Positions 7,605 through 14,931 of a stretch of DNA of 64,000 nucleotides are shown here, in pieces (position 1 is the first letter of the stretch; every line of letters starts with the position of its first letter). The notes under the pieces were generated by a model. It had not been told where the DNA came from. It made no database searches and worked only from the letters and a program-made list of their open reading frames with translations. The position numbers and the translations under genes are program-made. Origin of the DNA: Prado023 sp964418695 (GTDB lineage: Bacteria; Actinomycetota; Actinomycetes; S36-B12; CAIYMF01); assembly GCA_964418695.1 (NCBI GenBank), contig CAYQMN010000015.1, positions 19,008-83,007 of the forward strand, written 5' to 3'.

Positions 7605-8024
7605 GGCGACACGGTCGCGCACTGCGGGCCCACGCTGAAGGGCGAGTTCGCCCGCACCCTGACCTGACCTGTGTGCACACCGGCTGGACGTTCACCCGCG
7701 CGATCCGCAACGACGCCCACCTGCACGTGCTCGACGCGCTCAAGGCCGCCGAGGCGCAGATCCCGTTCGGGATCGTCGGGCTGGACTTCGACAACGGCTC
7801 GGAGTTCCTCAACCACGACGTGGTCGGGTGGGCCGGCAGGGCATCTACTTCACCCGGTCGCGGCCCTACAAGAAGAACGACCAGGCGACCGTGGAGTCCA
7901 AGATCAACCACCTGGTCCGCCGTTACGCGTTCTACTACCAGTACGACACCCCGGCCGAGGTCCGGGTGCTCCACCGGCTCTGGCCGCTGGTCAACGACCG
8001 GCTCAACTACTTCACCCCTCCCGC
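7605..8024 (+). pseudogene. Decayed DDE integrase-type transposase
   Basis: Three frames together rebuild the core of an rve/DDE transposase: GDTVAHCGPTLKGEF (7605-7664), then TGWTFTRAIRNDAH to FDNGSEFLNHDVVGW (7667-7835), then QGIYFTRSRPYKKNDQATVE to RLWPLVNDRLNYFTP (7837-8022). The second and third catalytic residues are visible in LDFDNGSEF and NDQATVESK. At least two frameshifts and missing N- and C-terminal parts show it is inactive. I did not find terminal inverted repeats or a target-site duplication. Confidence 0.85.
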
Positions 8025-8254
8025 CCACTCAGTACCTCCCTCCAGAGGTCATTGGTGAGTCGGCTCAGGCGGCGATCTGTGTCAGCAAACAAGGAGTGCG
8101 GAGGTCCGTCGAGCAGCGGTGGCACGTCACTGATGGCATCCAGTCCCAGGGCGTCTCTCACAGCAAGCAGCTGAATGACCCGCTCCTGAGGTCCTACCTG
8201 GAAGGGAGGCGGCCACCCACGTCTGCTGGCTCCGAATCGGCGTCGCCACCTCAC
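8012..8254 (-). other. Possible gene fragment between transposase scar and permease
   Basis: An 80-codon open frame includes RVIQLLAVRDALGLDAISDV and DTDRRLSRLTNDLWREV, which look like genuine protein rather than a random GC-rich frame. It overlaps the end of the transposase remnant and has no good start signal. It may be debris from a regulator or another mobile-element gene. No family was recognised. The remaining bases to 8351 hold nothing recognisable. Confidence 0.25.
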
Positions 8255-8351
8255 CGCAGAGCAGCGCTCCTACGAAACGTAGACAGAGTCCGTTGGCCCA
8301 TCAATGGTCCCGCACACAGCGCCGGTGCCGGCGCCCTGCTCGGTCCTTGCC

Positions 8352-10802
8352 TCAGCTTCGCGTCGCGCGTAGCTGAAGGGTTCCGATGGTCACGGTCACC
8401 GCGACCGCCCCGACGGCGACGGTGAGGTAGCCGGTGAAGGCGATCACCGGAACGGCGGGCACGAACCCCAGGACGACGATGCCCAGCGCTGTGATGCCGC
8501 CGGCTATCGCGGTCCCGACGAGCACCCCGTGGGCGTAGGCGCCGGCGGTCTCCAGGACGAACACGCGGCCCTGCCAGGACCGTGGAGCGCCCAGGGAGAA
8601 GAGGCCCTCGCTCTGTGCGCGCAGGCTGTGCAGGGAGGCGCGGCTCGCGCCGACGAGGATGGCGACGCCGATGGCTCCGACGGCCCCGAGCAGGCCGTAC
8701 ATGAGGGGCTCGACCGTGAAGGGGTCCGCAGCCGAGTAGAGACGCACCAGGGACGGCGCATAGCCCGCGTCGACCAATGCTGAGGGAATGGCGGCTGACT
8801 CGGCGTCGTCCAGGCCCGTGATCACCGCCTCCGGGTCACCCAGTGTCCACCCGAGCTGCTGGCCGGTCTGGGTCAGCATCACCCCGGAGAGCTCCCGTGC
8901 CCAACGGTCGTCGGCATCGAGGAACGCCGTGCCCGTGACCGGGATCTCCTGGTTGGGCCCCGTGCCCACCGTCCACACGGATGCGGCGCGGTCGCCTGGG
9001 ATGAGAAAGGCGATGCCACCTGCTTCGAGCACGTCGCTCACCTGCTTCGGCACTTCGGCGCGCAGGACCTGACTCACGGCGTGCACGTCGTCCAGGAGCC
9101 CCACGGCGCCGAGGCCCTGCGGTGTGGCCACCACTCCTCGGCCCTCGTCCGTGGTGGGGAAGTAGAGGCTCTCGACCGCTCCGTCTGCTCCGGCGATCTT
9201 CAGCGCGACCGCAACCACCTGCTCGTCGGTGTCAGGCTGCCCGGAGGCGAAGTAGCGAGCTTGGCCTTCCGCCGGCGCCCGGCGCTCCGCCTGGTTCTCC
9301 CCCTCGATCTGCGTGGCCACCAGCATCATGGTGGCGACAACGGGACCGATCGTCAGTGCGCCGACCGCGAACATGAGGGCCGAGGCCCCCAGCCGTCGAT
9401 GCATCCGTCGCTTGGCCAGGCGCGCCGACGGGCGCGACTCGGGCAGGGCCCGTGCGGCCACCAGCGCGAACGTGCTGGACCAGCAGCCGATGGCCAGTGT
9501 GGTCAGCAGGATGGCGAGGTAGATCCCCGCGAACGCCCCGATCGTCAGAACCGACCACACGCTCACGCAGGCCAGCACGATCCCCACCACATCGCGTACG
9601 TGCCGTGCGGCCGACCGGTCCGCCGAGGCGGGCTCGGACCCGACGGGAGTCTCCCGAGCGACGGACGAGCGAGCCAAGGCGAGCGTCGAGACCAGGATGC
9701 CGATCAGACACGCGCCGGCGAGTCGTGCGAGGGGATCCCACGGCTGCGGCATCGGTGCGGGCTGGTGGCCGGAGACCCACTGCGCGACCGGTCCGCCGGC
9801 GGCGGCGCTCAGGAGCCAGCCCAGCGTCATCCCCAGTGCCAGCATGGCGGCGACCACGCCGGCGAATGCCAGGGACACCGCCCCGATGCTGCTGGGCACG
9901 GACATGCCCAGATCGTTCAGCTGCCTGATCCTTGCCGTCAGCAGCTTCCGGCGGAAGGCGAAGGCGACGAGGACGGAGAGCAGGATCACGACCGGACCCG
10001 TGACTCGGTAGATGTAGGGAAACCTCTCCAGCAGTGGGATCGGGGTCACCACGCTCGAGGCGGCGACGACCTCGATGCTGGCGGCTGCCGGATCAGTGAG
10101 CGCGCGATCGGCGTAGAGCTCACGCACACCCAGGACATCGTCGGTGGTGAGGAAGACGGTGACCGTGCCGGTCAGGCCGGGGTAGCGCGACGCCACCTCG
10201 GGCCAGCCCCAGGACTCCCACGTCCCGGGGGCGGCGAAGAGGGTGCGCGCCCGCAGGTCGTGGCGCGACTCCACCAGGCCCACGACCCTGACCGGCTCGG
10301 GGGTCAGGCCACTGTCGATGGTGCCTGGTCCGTAGCCGGATCCCGTCGTCGCGGCGACCTCGCCGGCATGGCTCGGCCAACGGCCCTGCACCAGGTCGAA
10401 GCCCCACTCGGACGCCGGGCACGCCGCGCTGTTCTGCCGCAGTCCCACGACGCCCTGGGCCCGCTGACCGGTAGCCAGACTCGCCCCCACCGCGTAGCAG
10501 TCCGGGGAGAGCCCCCGCTGACCCAGCGCATCGAGCTCGGCGGCGAGGGTCGAACCGCCGTCCTGCGTCGAGACCAGGTCGTTGAGGTACACCGCTGCGT
10601 CGTAGCCAGCCAGCCGGTGCTCGCGTGCGTCGACAGCTGGGCGCTCGGACTGCGAGGCGACGACGAAGAGGGTCGTCATGAGCGCCGCCATGACCAGGAC
10701 CGGGGCAGCCCAGGACCAGCCATGCCGGGGCGCCACGAACCTGAGAGCCGCCCAGAGGGCTACGCGGGTGGCGGGTCGGCGCGCCGTCTCGTCGGTGGGC
10801 AT
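8352..10802 (-). CDS. Large FtsX-like ABC transporter permease
   Basis: An 816-residue membrane protein made of two FtsX/MacB-type halves: a first helix (about 32-52), an outer domain to about 245, a group of helices between about 250 and 500, a second outer domain (about 500-690), and final helices near 700-720, 735-775 and 780-805. The ATG lies 3 bases after the ATPase stop. Permeases of this size with a partner ATPase often export or detoxify antimicrobial peptides. The last 63 residues are duplicated as a remnant at 7116-7304. The two genes are headed by a 19-codon peptide gene. Confidence 0.85.
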   Translation of the reverse strand: MPTDETARRPATRVALWAALRFVAPRHGWSWAAPVLVMAALMTTLFVVASQSERPAVDAREHRLAGYDAAVYLNDLVSTQDGGSTLAAELDALGQRGLSPDCYAVGASLATGQRAQGVVGLRQNSAACPASEWGFDLVQGRWPSHAGEVAATTGSGYGPGTIDSGLTPEPVRVVGLVESRHDLRARTLFAAPGTWESWGWPEVASRYPGLTGTVTVFLTTDDVLGVRELYADRALTDPAAASIEVVAASSVVTPIPLLERFPYIYRVTGPVVILLSVLVAFAFRRKLLTARIRQLNDLGMSVPSSIGAVSLAFAGVVAAMLALGMTLGWLLSAAAGGPVAQWVSGHQPAPMPQPWDPLARLAGACLIGILVSTLALARSSVARETPVGSEPASADRSAARHVRDVVGIVLACVSVWSVLTIGAFAGIYLAILLTTLAIGCWSSTFALVAARALPESRPSARLAKRRMHRRLGASALMFAVGALTIGPVVATMMLVATQIEGENQAERRAPAEGQARYFASGQPDTDEQVVAVALKIAGADGAVESLYFPTTDEGRGVVATPQGLGAVGLLDDVHAVSQVLRAEVPKQVSDVLEAGGIAFLIPGDRAASVWTVGTGPNQEIPVTGTAFLDADDRWARELSGVMLTQTGQQLGWTLGDPEAVITGLDDAESAAIPSALVDAGYAPSLVRLYSAADPFTVEPLMYGLLGAVGAIGVAILVGASRASLHSLRAQSEGLFSLGAPRSWQGRVFVLETAGAYAHGVLVGTAIAGGITALGIVVLGFVPAVPVIAFTGYLTVAVGAVAVTVTIGTLQLRATRS
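8412..8600. repeat. Second copy of the 189-bp direct repeat flanking the transposase scar
   Basis: This segment lies inside the intact permease 3' end and matches 7116-7304 in direct orientation, with two mismatches near its left end. The 1.1 kb between the copies holds the decayed transposase. Confidence 0.9.
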
Positions 10803-10805
10803 CGG

Positions 10806-11522
10806 CTACGCCTGGGCGGGAACGGTCAGGAGCGCCCCGTCGAGCATGTCGACGGTGCGGTGCGCGAAGGTGCCTGCCAGGCGGTCGTGCGTGGCCGCGA
10901 GCACCGCGTATCCCGCGTCCGCCAAGGCGCGGAACATTGCGAAGACCGCCTCGGAGTTGCGGTGATCCAGCGAACCGGTGGCCTCGTCGGCCAGCACCAG
11001 GCGGCGGCCTCCGGCGATCGCCCGCGCGATTCCCACGCGCTGTCGCTGGCCGCCGGACAGCTGGGCGGGCAGTCGGCCCAGCTCGTCGGCCAGCCCGACG
11101 GTCTCGAGCATGTCCCGCGCCTGCTCCGCGGCCTGTGAGCGGGGGAGGCCGCGCAGCTCCATGGGGAGCATCACGTTCTCCAGAGCGGTGAACTCGGGGA
11201 CGAGGTTGTGCTCCTGGAACACCGAGCCGATCTCGCGCAGCCGCACGTCGGCCCGTTCGCTCGTGGACAGCGTGTCCAGTCGCTGCCCGCGGATCCACAC
11301 CTCTCCGGTGTCCGGGGTGAGCAGGCCCGCGATGAGGCCGAGCAGCGTCGACTTCCCGCAGCCGCTCGGCCCCATCAGCGCGACGAACTCTCCGGCGCCC
11401 ACCGTCAGACTGGCGTCCCGGACCGCCTCGACCCGCTCCGAGCTCGTCACGAAGGTGCACGTCACCCCGCGGATCGTGACGAGCGCAACGCCGGAATCAG
11501 GCTCAGCGGTCCGGGACGTCAT
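10806..11522 (-). CDS. ABC transporter ATP-binding protein
   Basis: A 238-residue LolD/MacB-type ATPase: Walker A MGPSGCGKSTLL (about 49-60), signature LSGGQRQRVG (about 151-160), Walker B LVLADEATGSLD, switch histidine in LAATHDR. The start is ATG 11522 (MTSRTAEP); a longer frame to 11630 is spurious, because a GGAGG ribosome binding site lies 9 bases before this ATG, inside the preceding 19-codon gene. It pairs with the 816-residue permease. One base-pair-level oddity is the tight coupling to the peptide gene, whose stop is only 2 bases upstream. Confidence 0.9.
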   Translation of the reverse strand: MTSRTAEPDSGVALVTIRGVTCTFVTSSERVEAVRDASLTVGAGEFVALMGPSGCGKSTLLGLIAGLLTPDTGEVWIRGQRLDTLSTSERADVRLREIGSVFQEHNLVPEFTALENVMLPMELRGLPRSQAAEQARDMLETVGLADELGRLPAQLSGGQRQRVGIARAIAGGRRLVLADEATGSLDHRNSEAVFAMFRALADAGYAVLAATHDRLAGTFAHRTVDMLDGALLTVPAQA

Positions 11523-11524
11523 GA

Positions 11525-11584
11525 CTAGCAGCCTCCGTTGCCAGCCCAGGCCGACATCTGGTCGTTCTGTGTGTACTTCGCCAT
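11525..11584 (-). CDS. 19-residue peptide gene leading an ABC operon
   Basis: The frame reads MAKYTQNDQMSAWAGNGGC and ends in TAG 2 bases before the ATPase ATG. A GAGG ribosome binding site lies 8 bases upstream of its ATG. The frame extends upstream without ATG, so a longer form from GTG is possible but has no good ribosome site. The peptide ends in Gly-Gly-Cys and has no signal sequence. It could be the substrate of the transporter (a signal or modified peptide) or simply a leader that couples translation. No family recognised; its reality rests on ribosome site, spacing and operon position. Confidence 0.5.
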   Translation of the reverse strand: MAKYTQNDQMSAWAGNGGC

Positions 11585-11673
11585 GGTGTGGTCCTCGATC
11601 GCATCCTTCGTGCGGGCACCTGCCCCCCACACCCCCTTAATGCGCCAGGTGGGAAAGCGCTGCGAAACTTGGT

Positions 11674-11689
11674 TGTGACTGATCTCACT
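11674..11689. promoter_or_regulatory. Crp/GlxR-like site upstream of the 19-residue peptide operon
   Basis: TGTGACTGATCTCACT matches TGTGA-N6-TCACA at nine of ten positions. It is 89 bases upstream of the peptide ATG and 32 bases from an ATTA-containing candidate -10, almost the same geometry as the box at 5758-5773. It could also affect the divergent mutase gene. Confidence 0.55.
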
Positions 11690-11897
11690 GCAGCGCGGCG
11701 TGCTCAGCTGCGATCGACCGTCGACGCCTGAATCGACAGGCCCGATGGAGAGCGCATGAGGCTCACGCCTCTGCTCGCCTGAGCCGCCGCCCTCGGCGGC
11801 TCGCTCGTCCCGGCCCCCGCGCCGCGGGCCGGTTGGTGCCGATCCCGACGGGCTCGACCGGCGGCTACCGGGCGGTGGGGGCTCTCCGGGAGGCGCC

Positions 11898-11903
11898 TAG
11901 CCT
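11898..11903 (+). promoter_or_regulatory. -10 box of leaderless mutase gene
   Basis: TAGCCT ends 6 bases before ATG 11910; no ribosome binding site is present, so a leaderless transcript is likely. Confidence 0.6.
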
Positions 11904-11909
11904 TGGGGC

Positions 11910-13478
11910 ATGGCCATGACCGAGTCCGGGCGTCCGTTCGCCCCCCTGTACGACGCGCAGTCCCTGGACGGCACGGACCCCGAGCGGATCGGCGCTCCGG
12001 GCCGCTACCCGTTCACCCGCGGGGTCTACCCGACGATGTACACGGGCCGGCCGTGGACGATGCGCCAGTACGCCGGGTTCGGCACGGCCGCGGAGTCCAA
12101 CCAGCGCTACCACCAGCTCATCGCCGCGGGCACCACCGGCCTGAGCGTGGCCTTCGACCTGCCCACGCAGATGGGCTACGACTCCGACCACCCGATCGCG
12201 CACGGCGAGGTCGGCAAGGTCGGAGTCGCCATCGACTCGATCGAGGACATGCGGGTGCTGTTCGACGGCATCCCGCTGGACCAGGTCTCCACCTCGATGA
12301 CCATCAACGCCCCCGCGTCGGTCCTGCTGCTGCTCTACGCGCTGGTCGCCGAGGAGCGGGGCATCCCGGGCAGCGCGCTGACCGGCACCATCCAGAACGA
12401 CGTGCTCAAGGAGTACATCGCGCGGGGCACCTACATCTACCCGCCGGCCCAGTCGCTGCGCCTCATCACCGACATCTTCGGCTACTGCGGCGAGCACCTG
12501 CCTAAGTGGAACACCATCTCGATCTCGGGCTACCACATGGCCGAGGCTGGCGCCACGCCCGCGCAGGAGATCGCGTTCACGCTGGCCGACGGCATCGAGT
12601 ACGTCCGCGCCGCCTTGGCGGCCGGCCAGGACGTGGACGACTTCGCCCCGCGCCTGGCGTTCTTCTTCGTCTCGCGCACGACGCTGCTGGAGGAGGTCGC
12701 GAAGTTCCGTGCAGCCCGGCGGATCTGGGCGCAGGTGATGCGCGACGAGTTCGGCGCGAAGAGCCCGAAGTCGCTGATGCTGCGCTTCCACACCCAGACC
12801 GCGGGCGTGCAGCTGACCGCGCAGCAGCCCGAGGTGAACATGGTCCGGGTCGCGATCCAGGCCCTGGCCGCCGTGCTCGGCGGTACCCAGAGCCTGCACA
12901 CCAACTCCTTCGACGAGGCGATCGCACTGCCCACCGAGAAGGCCGCGCGCTTGGCCCTGCGCACCCAGCAGGTGATCGCCTACGAGTCCGACGTGACCAA
13001 GACGGTCGACCCGTTCGCCGGCTCGTACGCCGTGGAGTCGCTGACCGACGACCTGGAGGCCGCCGCCCGCGACCTCATGGAGAAGGTCGCCGGGCTGGGC
13101 GGCGCGGTGGCCGCCATCGAGCACGGCTTCCAGAAGGCCGAGATCGAGCGCTCGGCCTACCAGATCGCCCAGGAGATCGACGGCGGCGAGCGGGTCGTGG
13201 TCGGCGTCAACCGGTTCACGCTGGACGCCGAGGAGCCCTACGAGCCGCTGCGCGTGGACCCGGCGATCGAGGCTGACCAGCACGCGCGCCTGGCGAGGCT
13301 GCGCGCCGAGCGCGGCGACATCAGCGCCCACCTGGAGGCCATCCGGGCGGCGGCCCGCGGCACCGACAACGTGCTGGTCCCGATGAAGGAGGCGCTGCGG
13401 GCGCGCGCCACCGTCGGCGAGGTCTGCGACGCGCTGCGCGACGTGTGGGGGGAGTACGTCCCGGTCGACGTGTTCTGA
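11910..13478 (+). CDS. Acyl-CoA mutase large subunit (methylmalonyl-CoA mutase family)
   Basis: A 522-residue TIM-barrel substrate subunit of the coenzyme-B12 acyl-CoA mutases. It contains RPWTMRQYAGFGTAAESN, GLSVAFDLPTQMGYDSD and SISGYHMAEAGAT. The tyrosine of RQYAGF and the arginine of QSLRLITDIF fit methylmalonyl-type rather than isobutyryl- or hydroxyisobutyryl-type enzymes, which have Phe/Ile and Gln there. The C-terminal B12-binding domain (DxHxxG) is absent, so a separate small subunit must supply it; none is in this window. It may connect to the propionyl-CoA carboxylase genes at 39.6-46.5 kb. Exact substrate (methylmalonyl or another branched acyl-CoA) is not settled. Confidence 0.88.
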   Translation: MAMTESGRPFAPLYDAQSLDGTDPERIGAPGRYPFTRGVYPTMYTGRPWTMRQYAGFGTAAESNQRYHQLIAAGTTGLSVAFDLPTQMGYDSDHPIAHGEVGKVGVAIDSIEDMRVLFDGIPLDQVSTSMTINAPASVLLLLYALVAEERGIPGSALTGTIQNDVLKEYIARGTYIYPPAQSLRLITDIFGYCGEHLPKWNTISISGYHMAEAGATPAQEIAFTLADGIEYVRAALAAGQDVDDFAPRLAFFFVSRTTLLEEVAKFRAARRIWAQVMRDEFGAKSPKSLMLRFHTQTAGVQLTAQQPEVNMVRVAIQALAAVLGGTQSLHTNSFDEAIALPTEKAARLALRTQQVIAYESDVTKTVDPFAGSYAVESLTDDLEAAARDLMEKVAGLGGAVAAIEHGFQKAEIERSAYQIAQEIDGGERVVVGVNRFTLDAEEPYEPLRVDPAIEADQHARLARLRAERGDISAHLEAIRAAARGTDNVLVPMKEALRARATVGEVCDALRDVWGEYVPVDVF

Positions 13479-13598
13479 GTTCTCGACCGCTGGCGGGGAC
13501 CGGCGCTGGTGACATGCGGGGACCGGCGTTATTGAACTGTGATCGCCGATTCGGTGCGGCCAGTCCCGCTCGTCCATCGGTGCGCGGGGGCGCCGGTC

Positions 13599-13604
13599 TA
13601 CTAT
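13599..13604 (+). promoter_or_regulatory. Candidate -10 box for the nucleoside importer operon
   Basis: TACTAT lies 57 bases before the ATG of the binding lipoprotein gene, leaving a leader that carries the ribosome binding site AAGGGGAG. A 13-base direct repeat, GCGGGGACCGGCG (13493-13535 region), lies further upstream and could be regulatory. Assignment is by sequence only. Confidence 0.4.
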
Positions 13605-13661
13605 CCCAAGCGACGTGTCAGACGCGTGGGCGTCTCGTCGAACGTTGAAGGGGAGAATCGG

Positions 13662-14753
13662 ATGAAGACTCGAGTCCTGGCCGTCGCCGCGGTAGCGGCG
13701 CTGGCGTTGTCGGCCTGCGGGGAACCGCCGGCCGATGAGACCGGCCCCTCGGGCAACGCAAGCGACTTCCTCGGCTGCATGGTCACCGACCAGGGAGGCA
13801 TCGACGACCGCTCCTTCAACGCCTCGGCCTGGCAGGGCCTGCAGGCGGCGGAGAAGGACCTGGGCATCCAGGTCAAGTACGTGACGAGCAAGTCCGAGTC
13901 GGACTACACGCCCAACGTCAACAGCATGGTCGCCGAGAACTGCGGGATCATCGTGACGGTCGGCTTCTCGCTGGGCGACGCCACGCTGACCGCGGCCAAG
14001 GCCAACCCGTCCGAGAAGTTCACCATCGTCGACGAGAACCCCGACGCCGACCCGGACACCGACGGCGTCCAGCCCTCGGCCAACATCAAGCCGCTGCTGT
14101 TCAACACCGCTGAGGCCGCTTACCTGGCCGGCTACCTGTCGGCCGGCATGTCCAAGTCCGGCACGGTCGGCACCTTCGGCGGCATGAAGCTGCCCACCGT
14201 GTCGGTGTTCATGGACGGCTTCGCCGACGGCGTCGACAAGTACAACAAGGACAAGGGCAAGAGCGTCAAGCTCCTCGGCTGGGACAAGGCCAAGCAGGAC
14301 GGCCTGTTCGCCGGCAAGTTCGACTCGCCGACCGACGGCAAGAACCTGGCCAACAACATGATCCAGCAGGGCGCCGACATCATCATGCCGGTCGCCGGTG
14401 GCACCGGGCTGGGCGCGGCGCAGGCCGCGCAGGAGTCCGGCGGCAAGGTCGCCATCGTCTGGGTCGACACCGACGGCTACGAGTCGGCGTCCCAGTACAA
14501 GGAGGTCTTCCTGACCACCGTGGTCAAGGAGATCGCCAACGCCGTGGAGACGGCCACGACCGAGACGTTCAACGGGAAGTTCAACAACACCCCGTTCATC
14601 GGCACCCTGGCCAACGACGGCGTGGGCCTGGCCCCGTTCCACGACTTCGAGTCGAAGGTTCCGGCCGAGCTGAGCGCCGAGGTCGACGCGCTCAAGCAGC
14701 AGATCATCGACGGCACGATCGTGGTGGAGTCGGCGAACTCGCCGCAGACCTGA
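13662..14753 (+). CDS. BmpA/PnrA-type nucleoside-binding lipoprotein
   Basis: A 363-residue substrate-binding lipoprotein. The signal peptide ends in the lipobox ALSAC near residue 19. The mature part has the BMP-family features LGCMVTDQGGIDDRSFN, a ligand-facing start, and the hinge-region TEAAYLAGYLSAGMSKSGTVGTFGG split by short segments. BMP proteins bind purine and pyrimidine nucleosides outside the membrane. The following ATPase and two permeases, then cytidine deaminase, aldolase and nucleoside phosphorylase genes, fit nucleoside import and salvage. The ATG 13662 is chosen by ribosome site AAGGGGAG and the signal peptide. Confidence 0.9.
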   Translation: MKTRVLAVAAVAALALSACGEPPADETGPSGNASDFLGCMVTDQGGIDDRSFNASAWQGLQAAEKDLGIQVKYVTSKSESDYTPNVNSMVAENCGIIVTVGFSLGDATLTAAKANPSEKFTIVDENPDADPDTDGVQPSANIKPLLFNTAEAAYLAGYLSAGMSKSGTVGTFGGMKLPTVSVFMDGFADGVDKYNKDKGKSVKLLGWDKAKQDGLFAGKFDSPTDGKNLANNMIQQGADIIMPVAGGTGLGAAQAAQESGGKVAIVWVDTDGYESASQYKEVFLTTVVKEIANAVETATTETFNGKFNNTPFIGTLANDGVGLAPFHDFESKVPAELSAEVDALKQQIIDGTIVVESANSPQT

Positions 14754-14804
14754 TCGATCGGATCGCCTGATCGGTCGGCAGACCTGAGCGATCGGATCGG
14801 CTGA
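14744..14804 (+). repeat. Tandem duplication of the bmpA-like gene 3' end
   Basis: A 27-base segment that spans the last codons and the stop (14744-14770) is repeated at 14778-14804 with two mismatches. It is one of the recurrent stop-region duplications in this window. Confidence 0.8.
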
Positions 14805-14838
14805 CAGTGGCCCCTCGCCCACCGGCGGGGGGCCACTG
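14805..14838. terminator. Hairpin after the binding-protein gene
   Basis: CAGTGGCCCC (14805-14814) pairs perfectly with GGGGCCACTG (14829-14838) around a 14-base loop. No T-run follows. It may reduce read-through or stabilise the abundant binding-protein mRNA relative to the downstream transporter genes, as in many ABC importer operons. Confidence 0.6.
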
Positions 14839-14931
14839 GCATTCCCGGGCGAAACGGCCTTGTCTGGCAGGAATGGTCCGCATCCGGGCCGCTACTGTGC
14901 CGGAGCATCTAGAGGAGCGGGAGGGAGCGCC

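Larger units (their letters stand above)
11585..11909. other. Divergent intergenic region with decayed signal-peptide-like ORF
   Basis: This 325-base region separates the minus-strand peptide-ABC operon from the plus-strand mutase. It holds a Crp-like box (11674-11689) and an ATTA-containing candidate -10 for the minus operon (11638-11641). From 11756 the plus strand encodes MRLTPLLA, a stop, then AAALGGSLVPAPAPRA, which looks like a signal peptide broken by a nonsense change. No mature protein follows. Confidence 0.5.

Noticed and set aside
14805..14838. Riboswitch before the ATPase gene
   Set aside because: Only a simple hairpin is seen and no known riboswitch core; a processing or attenuation hairpin suffices.
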